Positions 1 through 12,659 of a stretch of DNA of 64,000 nt are shown piece after piece. The first letter of the stretch is position 1. Each line of letters starts with the position of its first letter. A program made the position numbers and the translations under genes. A model generated the notes under the pieces. That model made no database searches and was not told the DNA's origin. It saw nothing but the letters and a program-made list of their open reading frames with translations. Source of the stretch: Quillaja saponaria (lineage: Eukaryota > Streptophyta > Magnoliopsida > Fabales > Quillajaceae); NCBI GenBank assembly GCA_029379385.1, contig CM055615.1:186001-250000 (forward strand). Reading direction: 5' to 3'.

Positions 1-2590
1 AATTAAAAAAATATCATTAACTATAAATTTAAAAATTATCATATATTTTAAAATTTATCAATACTATACATATTTTGGAGGCTTGCATCCAATGCAGCCT
101 TCGAATAAAATGGACAAGGTACAGCCTTCTTTATATTATGAGCTAAAATACATGTAATGTAAAAAAATATTGCCATACGATAGGCACTTTTTGCTCACTT
201 TATTTCCGACTTCAATTAAAACAAGATATGTAATGGAATATAGAAATTCTTTACGGGCATCTGGGCTAAGGTCAATAAGGGATTAGTGTTTGGTAATTGG
301 TACCCTACTGAGATAATCTGTTTCTATTGTTTAATTTCTTAACGTTTTATATCAGTTGTAGATAAAACAGCCAAGGATTTTTGTGATAGATTTTCTTGGT
401 TTATATTTTATTTTATTTTTATAAAAAAAGAAGATTTTATTGAGAAAGAGAGAAGTACAAAGGAGAAAGAACTGAGGAAGACATGAGTTTTAGCATGGGA
501 GCATCTTCGTGTTTTGCAGGATCAAGTTTTAGACAAGTGTCTAACCAAATGTGCAGAAAATGAATGTAGCTGAAGCTAGGGTATTCAGATGGCTTGGCCA
601 CCTTCAATACTAGATAAGAATGATTTTATGCATTGTATTTTAATAAGTATATTAATTTATTGAAGACTTGGATGGGCTGTTTATGGAAGCTTGAACAGGT
701 TCATGATACAAAGGAAAATAAACAGATTCAATAGGAACTAAAGGAGGACGCAATCATCAAAGATGTTATGGTAAATCAGATTTTGGTTTGCATAAGGGAA
801 TTACATGTATCTGACCCTAAGTAGTTGGAAAGCAGGATTCACGGGACCTGATTGGTAAGTTAGTTAAGATTTTGATGACTTTAGAAGTATTCGTGCATGT
901 CATTCATAGTCTCTGATATGGGACTGCAGTGGCAAGATGTTTGTGAAATATAGGTTCAAGGAACCCAGATTGCAGTTAAGCTGCATCTTTGCAGTTTTTT
1001 TGTCAGGGGCACGTGCTGTCTTAAATTGTACGTGACTCAAACGAAGCTCACCCTTGAGGTCGAGATGGCTCTTGAGCCTCCTACTTAGTTGATTGGTTTG
1101 AATCAGCGGGCTGAGAGCTATGTTTTCGCAAAACTTTGTGACGACTCCAAAGTTTCAAATGGGGAAGTAATCTAGTCCCAAATTAGGAGGTGCAATTATC
1201 TATAGGTCTAAGTAACCCATTTGCTTACCCAAGCTAGCTTTTTGAGGTGAGAAATACATGAGTGATGAGTCTTTCATGTAGAAAAGTATAATTTTATTTT
1301 ATTTTTCAAAAACTTAGTATCTCTACTCTGGTGTAGCATTCTTCAACATTTGAATCATGAACTAGATTCCGCTAAATTCCATACCGAATGTTTTTGGTGC
1401 CGCCTTGTGTCTCTTGGCAAACGATGTGACTGACTAGTACATGTGTTGGTAAACAAAAGGATGCACTTTACTTTTGTGTGTGTATTCGGTGGATTCTTTA
1501 TGTTTGATACTGAATTATTGATATGTACTTAACATGTACGGTGTGAGTCCTATATTGTGCTATGGTAGGTCAAGCATATGTATGAGTATCATTGTTGTTA
1601 TTGAGGACAATGTTAGGTAATGCTAAATTTTATTTTATTTTTAATCCATGTGCTGCTATTGCATGTAATATGGTGGAATTTGACAACTTGTGGCCCTGAC
1701 GGAGAGAAAGCTATCCACGGGTTTAAACAGGTATATCTGGTCTACACCTCCCTGATCAGAATTTCAAGGAGTGAAAGTGTCTGGACTGGAATATTATGTT
1801 TGCAGTTTATGCCTATATTATTAAGCTTCGAGGATAAGTTGTGGAAAGCTTAAATGTTTAAGGTTCTAGAAGGAGAGGTTTGGGTTTGTGGATGTTCTAC
1901 TAAAGTTTATGGGGGTGCTTGAAAAATTACAGCGAGAGAATGATTATATTGTATGATATAGATATAGAAATGGTCTGAATATATCAGTGTTTCACCTCTA
2001 TAATATGTTAGATACACAAGAGAAGCAAGCTTGAAATTTGAATTTGCAATAGAATATCTTGTTTGAGATGCTGAATATCTAACAGTCTTTTTCTTTAGAA
2101 CAAGATATCCCTCTAAATGTAAGAATAGGATGATGAAATCTGGTTGGTCAAAAACTTCTCTCTTGTTTATTGGCATTGCGGACGTCGGTATCTATGTAGC
2201 TTGTTCTGGAGACTGATCTGGGTATTTGTTTACTCAAAGTGCATTAGGATTTTTTGCTTTTTCTGATCTTAGACATGGTAGTAACTGGATATTGTATCAT
2301 AGTTGTATTTGTAACTTTATCTTCAATATGGAATTAATTGGATGTTATTATAGAGTAGAAATATTTCTGCTTCTACTTTGGTATTTAAGGAATTGATATC
2401 ATCCTTCTGCAGACGATTTGAGGGCTCTCTCCCCCTTCCCTGGTATCTCTATTTCCTTTGTTTTCATCTTGATTGATCTTTACAAAAATGTATTTGATGT
2501 ATGATATGACATTTACAAGATGACGTCAAGAACACCAAAATGGCAAATTACGTGGCCAGTTGGTTATGATACATCAGATGTAGATATTTA
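1..2590. other. Left-edge non-coding stretch
   Basis: No gene was recognised here. The first 70 bases are almost pure A/T and resemble the AT-rich core of the transposon at 54.7-56.2 kb. They are followed by a small imperfect GC-richer inverted repeat at about 77-101. The rest has mixed composition with scattered stop codons in all frames. No J-domain or middle-region exon matching the DnaJ fragment downstream could be found. Confidence 0.5.
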
Positions 2591-2599
2591 TGTGCTAGC

Positions 2600-3019
2600 C
2601 AGCGTCTTACATTTGAGATCAAGCCAGGTTGGAAGAAAGGAGCAAAAATAACTTTCCCAGAGAAGGGGATTGAACAGAGGGGGGTCATACCTACAGACCT
2701 TGTCTTTATCATTGATGAGAAGCCTCACAGTGTCTTCAAGAGGGATGGAAACGATATTATTTTCACCCAGAAGATATCTCTTGTAGAAGCTCTTACGGGT
2801 TGCACAGTCCAGCTGACCACCCTTGATGGGCGGAATCTTACAGTCCCTGTCAACTCCATATTTAGTTCTACCTACGAAGAAGTGGTTAAAGGAGAAGGAA
2901 TGCTTATCTCAAAGGAACCATCCAAAAAGGGGAACTTGAGGATCAATTTCAACATTAAGTTTCCGACCAGGCTTACATCAGAACAGATAACCGGCAACGA
3001 GAGGTTATTAACTTCATAA
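2600..3019 (+). pseudogene. DnaJ (Hsp40) type II C-terminal fragment
   Basis: From about 2600 one frame stays open to a TAA at 3017-3019. It reads as the substrate-binding C-terminal half of a plant DnaJ homologue (subfamily B1/B13 type). Visible hallmarks are EIKPGWKKG, ITFPEKG, DLVFIIDEKPH, FKRDGND, ISLVEALTG, TTLDGR and, near the end, FNIKFPTRLTSEQ. Full proteins of this type are about 330-350 residues, with an N-terminal J domain that recruits Hsp70. Only about 136 codons are present, and nothing like a J domain or G/F region appears in the preceding 2.6 kb. The reading frame has no internal stop or frameshift. A possible splice acceptor (CCAG) precedes the homology at 2602. It is therefore either the last exon of a gene whose other exons lie beyond the window across a long intron, or a truncated gene copy; I lean towards the latter. 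The last residues diverge slightly from the usual TGIKRLL ending. Confidence 0.65.
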
Positions 3020-6000
3020 ACATGGTGGTAGGTCTCCCCACCATCTGCCGACACTTGTAAGATTGAATTTATTTTCTTTACTGGTGTCAGTTCAGGAGAG
3101 GAAATTCTTGCTTGCTGGACTGGGTATTTAATTAAAAGGGTTGATTAGGAGTTCATCTTATTTTAATATTCTGTGTCAATATTTATTTCATTGTTTTTTT
3201 ATAGCCAGTGAAATTCTGCCAATCCATTTGTTGAAGTTGCCCCATCATCTTCTTCCTTGTTTGTTTCTTTCTTATATAATTTTTTTTAGGAAGAAGCCAT
3301 TTTGGTTATTGTTTATAGCTATGTCATTCTTTTCCATCAATGCCCCTTGCACATCAGGATTCACATATCATTGGTTTTTGTTTATAGCTATGTCATTTTT
3401 GGTGCAATGTGTAACAGCCAAGATTCACAAACTGGTGGCCAAACAAGATATGCTTGCTGTGTGCTTGTTACCTATTTGTTACATGCTTGCTGCATGCTTT
3501 CTGTATGTTGCTATGTGTTTGTTATTGTGAGCTTTGTTTTGGCATCTACCATTAGCAAAGAATGCACAAACCTGAGTTAAATGAATGCATATGGGTGAGT
3601 GCCTTGATATAGTTGGCCCAAGGGTTGGCATGATGGAATATTTATACATGAGTGTTACATGACGTTGGCCGAGAATTAGACCCTAAACTATAAATTGTCC
3701 CACGGATAGAAATGAAGGCTGAGTAGATATATGCATGCTAGTATTGAATTTAGAAAGAAATTGACCCTAGAAATGCAATTGACAAACTCAGCAGCAAAGC
3801 AGCTGCCACTCAAACTGCTGGGTATCAAGCCAGCAACCTTAGGGTACAAGCAGTAGCCACTTAAGGTTCTGGGTGGAGAATATAGGGCTAATGCAACATA
3901 CAGTTGCTGCAACTCTTGGTCTTAAGGCCAGGAAAACGTGCATAGTTTCATTTTCTCTCTTCTTCTACCTTTCTAGTGTGAGAAACTCTCAAATGTTTGA
4001 GAGATGAGTTATGCAAACGCTGCAAAGGACTTGACAGAATTAGGCTTGTTGCTGGTTTATATGAATGATGCTGGCTACTTGCTAAGCTAAATTCTGAGTC
4101 ACGTTTAGCTGTTGTGTGAACACTTCAGTGTCTTGCTGAGTTGCCAGAACTTAGTTCTGGAGTTACCAGAAGGCTTGATAGGATTCCAAAGGAGGCACAA
4201 GTAGTGCTTGGATTGACAGGTGAAAGGTGTATGATGTTTCATTGCCTTTGGCATATTTCTGCATGTAAAATCTATCTTTTACAGCTGAAATGATATTTAA
4301 GCACGAACTGCATATGTTACTCTCTGCTGGTTAAAGGCAGAAATTATCCTGCATGCTGCTTAATTTGCTACTGCCTTTGTGGTTGTATGCTTATGTAGTT
4401 ACTGCACATTTGCCTACTGAAAATGAGTTCTGTAGATGAATGCTGCACAATATGTCTACTAGAGATGTGTGCCTTTTCAGAATTGGCTAATTACACACTA
4501 TGATCAAGTGTGAGGAAAATTTAAGAGTAACTTGCTGCAATGAAAGGTTACATGTTTTGTATTTCATTGAAACACAAAATTGGAACACGTGACTGCTTTT
4601 ATAAACTGTTTTGTGCATGGAACTCGTTTGCTGAGATTTCTGTCACATTCTTTTATTTCAACTGTTCTCAGATTGAAAGGCACATAGACAGCTGCTGGGG
4701 AGTGAGTAGAGCTGGGCTGGAATTTGTAGTATTTTATGTAGTTTTGGTTTAAAGAGGACAGCGTGTACCTCTTCTGGGTTCGTAATATTTGCTGCCTTGT
4801 TGTACAGTGGGATGGCTAAAACCTTGAATTTAGATGCTGGATTTTGAGTAGTAATGTTATATGTAATATATGCAGAAAACTTATAGTTTATGCAGTACCG
4901 TGGTTGTAAGACAATTATTTGGAATCAATGAAATCAGTTTAGTCTTTTTTGACTAAGACTTGTGTACAAATTTACTTGATGGAAACTTGGTAACCTCTGT
5001 GACTAAAAATTGTAGAAAACAGACTTGACTTAACAACTCTTGTCTTGTATGATATAATTTGAAATCAGAGATCAGCCTCATTGTAATTAAACCAAGCAAC
5101 TGGAAGAACATTGAGGGGATATTACATTCTCTTCCTACACAAGATAAAACACTAAACAATAAAAAAAAAATGTCGCAAATTAGAGTCTTGCTCTAGACCT
5201 GTTTTAGTCTTGTATGACTAGTTGAGAGAACGATACTTCAACTTGGTAATCCCATTCTGATTATCAATAGAAGGAAGGTCACAAATATACGAGTTACACA
5301 ATGCTCGTACCATACATTTGTAGCCCCAAAGCCCTGTTAGTTGTTTTGGGTGCAAACACCACCAAAGCACTTCAAAACTTCTAACTTTCAGAGTCAGTTG
5401 GAGTTGTAGTTGTATTGTAGTTGCGTTGACTGAGTGGCATTTGGTGCTATTTACACACCAAAAGTGCTATTCACAAGGTTGTGGTTCTAAAAGTGCTTTC
5501 CGCACAAAACAAGATGTACGAACTGTACATAATTTTATCTTTCATGATTTTTGATAATTTATTTTCTTTCGTTATCAAATATCAACAACCAATGGTCCAA
5601 ATTCTTATCAAAAAAAAAAAAAAAAGAAAGAAAAAAATAACCATGGGTCAAAATTTGTTAAAAAACAATAATGCTCACCCAAACATGTATTCAAATTGTA
5701 AAATTTAATGTATATTTATATATATATATTTGGTATTAATTTAATGGCATATTTTAGTAAACAGTTTTGTTTTATTAGAAGAGTGGTTTTGTTATGGTTA
5801 TTTGTTAAAATAAAATCAACTTAGGTATACATATATATTTTTTTAAAGAAAATTAACGTTTTTGGCAAAAAAGCATTACGTATTAATGAGTTACCAAATT
5901 TAACAACTAAAAATCCATACATAAAAGATGGGAGGAAGAACACATAAATTGCAAAAAAATATTCACATATCAATTAATTGTGAGATTTAAGTTTTAAACT

Positions 6001-6650
6001 ACATGGTTCTAGAATTTTAATATTAACCGTTAAATTATAATTTTATCGGTTAAACTTTTGACTTAATTGATGGAGGTTGTTTTAAGTTTTAGTTACAATA
6101 TGACTTACACGAATTTTTAAGGACACAAAAAATTATATTAAAATTGTACAATTGTAAACTATAATCCATTATTTCTTAATTTTATAAAAGTTAGTTGAAA
6201 TTAGCTTTGCTAAAAAAATATAAAGATGTTAAATTATTAGAGAAATTGTGAAAGTGTGCATTGACAAATTTAACCTCTATGAACTATGTGTGCTTTTGTA
6301 TCTAAATCAAAAGTTTGAAGAATTTAAAGAATTTTGTTATCATGTTAAAAAATATTCTTAATTTGATTTGGAAATTTATAATGACCATGTAATGTAATAA
6401 CTATTTATTAAGTTATTAATATATACATTTATTTATTAACAAGTTTTCGGTTCAGATAAGATCAATTAAAAAAAAACTCAAAGATGCTTTTACTTTTTTC
6501 TTTTTGAGATGAGTAGATTGAAGTTAGATATAGTTATAAATTCCCAAAAATGAAAATCCAAACTAATGTTGGAATTTGGAAATAATAATATAAACCATCC
6601 ATTAGTAGTTAATGCAAAGCAGAGAGCGCATGCAACAATATTAGGAGTGG
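3020..6650. other. Intergenic stretch without recognised genes
   Basis: No supported coding region. At about 3300-3410 a block of about 30 bp containing TTTATAGCTATGTCATT is present twice. The region from 3.6 to 5.1 kb has balanced composition and could be an untranslated or intronic transcript, but I cannot assign it. From 5.5 kb on it is A/T-rich with a poly-A run near 5610-5625. Confidence 0.4.
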
Positions 6651-6837
6651 AAGTAGCAAACACGCAAAATACCAAATAGCATTGTTCACGCAAAAATATT
6701 CTTTGTGTTCTTCCCCTTTGTTTACACATGCATCTCTGTCTCTAAAAATCTCTTCGATCCGTGCTCATGTTATCGTAGAACCATCTCTGCAGTTCGATTT
6801 CTTACAGTCGTTTCAATTCGTCTTGCTAGTATTTCTT

Positions 6838-6872
6838 CAAATTCAAATTCAAATTCAAATCCAAATTCAAAT
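6838..6872. repeat. CAAATT hexanucleotide repeat in the 5' leader
   Basis: Five to six near-perfect copies of CAAATT (one copy with a C for T change) lie 28 bp upstream of the Alfin-like start codon. This is probably inside the 5' untranslated region. It is a candidate length-polymorphic marker. Confidence 0.7.
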
Positions 6873-6899
6873 CGAATTTCTTAGATCTCAAATTTGGCC

Positions 6900-9892
6900 A
6901 TGGAAATGGCTTCCAGTCCTCGTACCGTGGAAGAGATCTTCAAAGATTACAGTGCTCGAAGAGCAGGTGTTGTTCGTGCTTTAACTCAAGGTACTCAATC
7001 TCTTCTTCTGGCTGAGATTATTTGCTTTCATTCTGTTTTTGTGAATCTCTGACTGTGTTTTTCTTCTTTTCCCTTCCAGACGTGGATGAATTTTATGGAC
7101 TCTGTGACCCAGGTACTCTGTAATTATGGATCAGACTTCAATGTTAATTGTAGTGAGAAAATTGAAGGTTTTTTTTGGATTTTGTAATTTGTGATTGGTG
7201 TGTGTGTTTGTATGCTTGCCAGTTGATAATTCTGTTTTATTTCTGAGGATTTGAGCGAACAAAGATATACTACAGTTTGAAGCGGTTTAGTTTCTTCTAA
7301 GACAACTAATTTGACTAGGATAAGGTTTTTATGCTTATGTTGTCGCTTTAAAAAGCCAAATACAAATGTCTCTGTTCCTTTACCATACTGGGGTTCAGTA
7401 TGAGATCCAAAGTCCTCTGATTTATTGAAAGCCGAAGAGAATTCCCTGTGAAAGCAAGAGTATTTAGGATTATGGATTTGGATTCATTAGAATAACATTA
7501 GAAGACTCAACTGAGTAACACTTTGATTGCATGAAAACTCTGCAGTTTTGTTTTTAGTTTTGTTTTCTTGTTTATTTTTGGTTATACGTTGAAGCTCCAT
7601 GTTCTTGGTTAGTTATGTTTTAAGTATTGACTGTAGTCTTTTGACCCCCATTATATTCAATGAAGTTGATCTATTTGTTTAAGATAAGGAGAACTTGTGC
7701 CTCTATGGCCATCCGAATGAAAGCTGGGAAGTAAATTTGCCTGCAGAGGAAGTTCCACCTGAGCTTCCTGAACCAGCACTTGGAATCAATTTTGCTAGAG
7801 ATGGCATGAATCGCCGGGACTGGCTTTCGTTGGTTGCTGTGCACAGTGATTCCTGGTTGCTTTCTGTGGCTTTTTATCTCGGGGCCCGTCTTAACCGCAA
7901 TGAAAGGTACATCTAACAATGTTCTTCCCGGCGTTGGGTGTTGTTTCCTGTTACATTGGGTTGTGTACAGGAAGGAAATGCGTAAACGTAAACTGTAGTC
8001 GCTATTCAACATGCATAGTAAAGGATAAAAACTTGAAATAAGGCATGTCCTAAAAGAAATCAATTTTTTTAAAAGGTTGTCAACTGCTCTAATTTTCTTC
8101 AGAAGCCTAATCTAATGGTAATTGCTTCATGCTTTATATGTACTTTATTCCAGTGGGCATGCTATTTACATGAGACTTTACGAGATGTCTTAAATCTAAC
8201 TTCATGTACAAGCTGCATCATAGAGGTTCCAGTCCAAAAACATGATATTAAAAATTGTTTTGTTGGGATTGGGACAAGAGTAAACTGTGAGTCTGTGAGA
8301 CATACTGAAGTGATGGTGTACAAGTTTGGCTGTAATTGGTAGTGGAGTGGCATGATGACTTAGAAAATTTCCATTTACGGGTCAAAAGATTGCTTCCTTC
8401 TTGGTATATCAGGGTTGGTAAGTCATGCTCAGTTTTTCACAGGAAATTAGAATAAAAAGTGCAATTTGCAGACCCCTGGAGCTCTTCCAGAAGATACTCT
8501 ATCCCCAATTCCCTTTACTAGGTTGGGCAACCTTGGATGGCCCTATACCTGAAAACTGCTGGCTGGGATCATGGACTGAGCGTAACCTGGTCCTTATTTG
8601 GTCATAGGAGTACTATTACCAATCGCCTGCTTATATATGCTTACTTGCTTAGTGAAAAGTCTTGATAGAATTTGAAATTTCATAATAACTAACTTCTTAA
8701 GAAAGAAATATGTGCTTAAGTGCCAAGGAAGCAAATGTTCAAGCCAAGAGAAGCAGGCATGTCTGAAATCATTACCATAAATATCTGTGTTTCCCTAATT
8801 TTAGTAGATAGGTCAGAAATGAGAAAAGTTGAGTTGATTATGCAACGTGATTTATGGACAGTCCCTTTTTGTCTCTATTTTTTAGAACTAATGAATCTTG
8901 GGATGCAAGGGATTACGTCAACCTCAAAAAACTCTTAACTGAGAGGAAGTCATGCAACTGAATCTGATTTCAATCAGATGTGTCAAGGATCAAGAACATA
9001 TATTCTGCTACCCTGGTTAATATTCTTCCCCTTAGATGAGTAGGGTTCCAGAGAAATATATAAACTGATTATAGCTTTAGCTTTATAAAACTATTGTTTG
9101 CAGGGCCAGCATTATCCACAAATTCTTTGTTGTAACTTTATTGTGCTTACTATGCCGCTTAGCATATGGGTTTTGTTGATTTGGTGGTTCTCCTCATATT
9201 TGTTGACAGGAAACGTCTATTTAGTTTGATAAATGAGCTGCCTACCGTCTTTGAAGTTGTGACAGAAAGGAAGCCTCTAAAGGACAAGCCCACTGTTGAC
9301 AGTGGAAGCAAATCGCGGGGAAGCACAAAGGTTAGTAAACCAATCTCCCCTTGGGCAGGGAGCAGGGTTATAGTGAGGTTTATGATGTTCTCAACTCAGT
9401 AATCGAATCTAGCACACACTGATTTTCTCGTGGATTTTGTTTATTGTGAAGAATATATATTATATCAATATAAGTGCTACTGGGGTAAAGCATAGTGTGA
9501 GATAATTGAGCTTGATTTGTGTGCCTGAAGTCCAGAAATCCTGACATTCTTCTAAAATGGAAGAATTTGATTTTTCATTAGTTGTTTTATGCTCGAATGA
9601 TTTCCCTGATTTCCCATTAACGATGTCCATTTATATGCAGAGATCAAGTGATGGACAAGTTAAAAGCAATCCTAAGCTTGGCGATGAGGGTTATGAGGAG
9701 GATGAAGATGAGCATGGGGAAACCCTTTGCGGTAGCTGTGGTGGAAATTACAGTGCTGATGAATTTTGGATTGGCTGTGATATTTGCGAGAGGTGGTTCC
9801 ACGGGAAATGTGTGAAAATTACCCCAGCGAAGGCCGAGAGCATCAAGCAATATAAATGCCCATCGTGCAGCATGAAGCGGGGCAGGCCATAG
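6900..9892 (+). CDS. Alfin-like PHD finger protein
   Basis: Five exons: 6900-6990, 7080-7112, 7684-7906, 9210-9330 and 9641-9892, all with GT/AG borders. Together they encode 239 residues, a normal length for the family. The N-terminal Alfin domain (about residues 6-135) shows [55 protein letters not shown] and FYLGARL. An acidic linker (EEDEDEHGE) leads to a C-terminal C4HC3 PHD finger at about 186-234, whose zinc ligands can be seen in LCGSCG, GCDIC, WFHGKC and YKCPSC. Members of this family sit in the nucleus, read H3K4me3 through the PHD finger and generally act as transcriptional regulators, including in stress and seed programmes. The ATG at 6900 gives the usual start; the next ATG is two codons later. 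The usual ICCD before the third ligand is IGCD here, which keeps the zinc cysteine. The exact AL number cannot be assigned. Confidence 0.95.
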
Positions 9893-10639
9893 TCACTAAA
9901 GCCGAAAAGAGAAGGTGAATAACGTTTCGTGGCTAACAGAGTAGAGAATGTAACAGTATCTTTTTAAGAGTCATGTAATGAGTGATATAGTCTTTTATTT
10001 TTTCAATGTTGGATTTCAAAGTGTTCGGAAATTTGATTTACAGCCCATGAATCCTTTGTTAGTGTTTGATTGCCTATATAATGATACAATTTATATTTTA
10101 ATTTATCAATTGTGGGCTTGCTTGAATTTATTTTAACTGTTACTCAAGTCTACCTTAGTTTAAAAGATTAAAAACTTCCTTTTGGAATTTCCTTAACCTT
10201 TCGGAGTTGAGTGTTCCTCTTCACATTGTATCATAGAGCCTCTATGACAAAACTTCTATTTTAAGTGTTGAAGTTAAATGCCTCTTAGAAAAAGCTAATA
10301 TTTGAATTGATGAATCCTACTAGGAATTTGGGTTGACTAGGAAAAGTATGTTCTCTAAGAATATCGGGTTGCTTATCTTAGACATCCTCGCCTGATGAGT
10401 TTTTAGATGAAGTCTTTTGGACACGAAACTAGAAACACACAGGTGACTACGAAATTTTTATGGACTATGCAAGTTCTTGGTTCTTTCCGACAATTAAAGA
10501 CACTACTCCGAATCTAAGCCTAGCAACATTCCCTTGTGGACATCGCCACTTTGTTTTTTTTTTTTTTTTTTTTTGTCTACTATATATAACTGGCTTTTGC
10601 CTTTGCCATTTGTGCCTTCTCTCTATAATTCTTCCTCTT
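9893..10639. other. Intergenic spacer between Alfin-like and MYB-CC genes
   Basis: The first 200-300 bp are probably the 3' untranslated region and polyadenylation region of the Alfin-like gene. The right part holds a poly-T run at about 10554-10574 and is probably promoter or leader of the MYB-CC gene. Nothing else was recognised. Confidence 0.4.
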
Positions 10640-10661
10640 TATATATATATATATATATATA
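10640..10661. repeat. TA dinucleotide microsatellite
   Basis: An uninterrupted (TA)n tract of about 22 bp lies just upstream of the MYB-CC start. A longer open frame runs back through it to 10460, but that would add a low-complexity Tyr-Ile stretch. I therefore treat the tract as leader sequence. Confidence 0.8.
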
Positions 10662-10681
10662 GGGCCATTGTTGGGCATGTT

Positions 10682-12659
10682 ATGCTTGGGCAGATTAGTC
10701 TAGTCCCCTACAGTTGTAATAATATGGGTTCAAGTCGTTCAGATGGGAAGGAACGTCTTCGCTGGACACAAGGGCTTCATGATCAATTTGTAGAGGCAGT
10801 AAATAGGCTTGGCGGCCCTGATAGTAAGTTCAACCTTTGTGGTAGTAAACTGATGCACAAAACTCCTATTGTTGTATTATTGTATTATGTTCTATGCTCA
10901 ACTCAACTAAATCTTAATTCTTAATTTAGCTGGGGCTGATTAATTCAGCTATGTTATGTGATTATTATATGCTTTGATTATTTGCTTATCTTCAGGGGCA
11001 AGACCAAAGGCTATCTTGAAGACTATGAGGGTCACTGGGTTAACCATTTACCATGTGAAAAGCCACTTGCAGGTTCTTCTCTCTCTCTCTCTCCCTCTGT
11101 TTGGTTCTTCTCTACGGTGTTAATATTGATCTACCTATTGAAATTCTCCCAAGCTTGGACACCGGAATAGTACAGTCAACTTTAAGATAAAAATATGAAA
11201 TTAACTAAATCATATTGAGTTGTAGTAAAAAAAAAATTCTAAATCTCAATTAGCTTTTCCTTTTCAAATAGTGTAATTTTTTTCACTAATATGTTTCTTT
11301 TGGATATTTACAGAAATATAGGATCTCGAAATTTGTTCCGGAATCAACTAATAGTAAGTTCAATAAATTATGACCTTCGAATACTAATTAAGTGCTTATA
11401 TTATTCTATAAAAAAATAAAGGGTGGTTATATATACACTATCCAAACTGTTAGATGCACAAAATGAGCCTTATTCTAACAAAAACAAAATAATATTTTAG
11501 ACTAAAAGTTTAGTCTATATGTACACCAAACATATTTGGTAGTGTACATATCAATACCCAAAATAAATTTATAAACTGATTCCTTGACCATCATTTGCTA
11601 TTCTGTGTTTTTTTTATTATCTGCAGGAGGCAAGTTTGAGAAGAGAAACATATCAGAAATACTGCCTAATTTCAGTACAACAGCGTGAGTCGTCAATTTC
11701 TTCCTTCAAATTTGTTTGGAATTTCCTTCAGAATTGTATATTTCAACCAAAGTTGGATTCTTTTATTAATACTGTTGTTGTCTGCTAAATCAATGTATAT
11801 ATAGTGCTCTTCAGCTTAACGAAGCCTTGCAAATGCAAATGGAAGTACAATGCAGATTAAATGATCAAATTGAGGTATATACATATGCACTGCTACTTGC
11901 TGTGGTTATATTTTTGCTTTAATGAGCAAACATGGGGAAAATGGGGAAAATGATTTTAACACTTGGGTTTGTTAGGCTTTTTTTTTTTTTTTTTTTGGAA
12001 GCCTATCAACTAAACTTGACATAATTCGTTGATCGCTACTTGGTCATATATATTACCATGTCAAAATATCATTCATTGATCTCTATTGTCAGTGCATAGA
12101 TCTATCTATCATCTATCATTAAAATGACTTATTTTAAAAATTATTTTACATTTAATGTGATGATTGATGTTGATTATGGTGTTGCACAAAAAAACCAACT
12201 ATTATCGTTTTAAAAATTTCGATTATTGCATATATGCATATTAACAATAAGTGTTATTAGAGAACTTGTTAAAAAAACTCATATTTAAAAGTTGAATTAA
12301 TAGTTTATGTGATACTTTCGCGTATTAATTTATGAAAGGTTCAAAAAAGCTTGAAGATTAAAATTCAAGCGCAATCAAGATTCTTAGAGAGAATTGGACA
12401 AAATCATCATATTATGAGGACAGTCATTAGCAAACCTTGCAAGCCAATTAATATCTCACTCACATCAGATCTACCTTCCCTTTGTGAGGAGTCTGAATCA
12501 AATGCAAAAGAATGTGAGTCTGAGTTTGATATACAATCTAAAAAAGAAGCTTTTATTGCTTCACCCACTTCAGAATTCTACAACCAAAGCTTCATTAATC
12601 TTCCATGGAATCTTACTGCCTGCCAGTCACCTCTGTTGCCAGTGCCCAGCTTCTTATAA
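10682..12659 (+). CDS. MYB-CC transcription factor (PHR1-like)
   Basis: Six exons: 10682-10823, 10996-11072, 11314-11353, 11627-11684, 11805-11874 and 12339-12659, encoding 235 residues. A single SHAQKYF-class MYB repeat (GARP type) covers about 24-76, with KERLRWTQGLHDQFVEAV, RPKAILKTM and LTIYHVKSHLQKYR. The MYB-CC coiled coil follows at about 106-150 (LQLNEALQMQMEVQ, then VQKSLKIKIQAQSRFLERI). This pairing defines the family of PHR1 and PHL proteins, which bind P1BS-type elements as dimers and mostly govern phosphate-starvation responses. The C-terminal tail is short and Ser/Glu-rich. Several normally fixed positions differ: GLHDQF where ELHERF or ELHEQF is usual, and MRVTG where MGVPG or MKVEG is usual. 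The start is the first in-frame ATG after the TA tract; a second one at residue 15 (MGSSRSDG) is a fair alternative. Which PHL paralogue it is cannot be decided. Confidence 0.9.

Noticed and set aside
3141..3580. Two overlapping plus-strand open frames of 129 and 92 codons with hydrophobic content
   Set aside because: Composition is driven by T-rich sequence and an internal duplication. There is no recognisable family, splice context or conserved motif.
10460..10681. Extension of the MYB-CC first exon upstream through the TA tract
   Set aside because: It would encode a Phe/Tyr/Ile low-complexity stretch from poly-T and TA repeats, unlike MYB-CC N termini.
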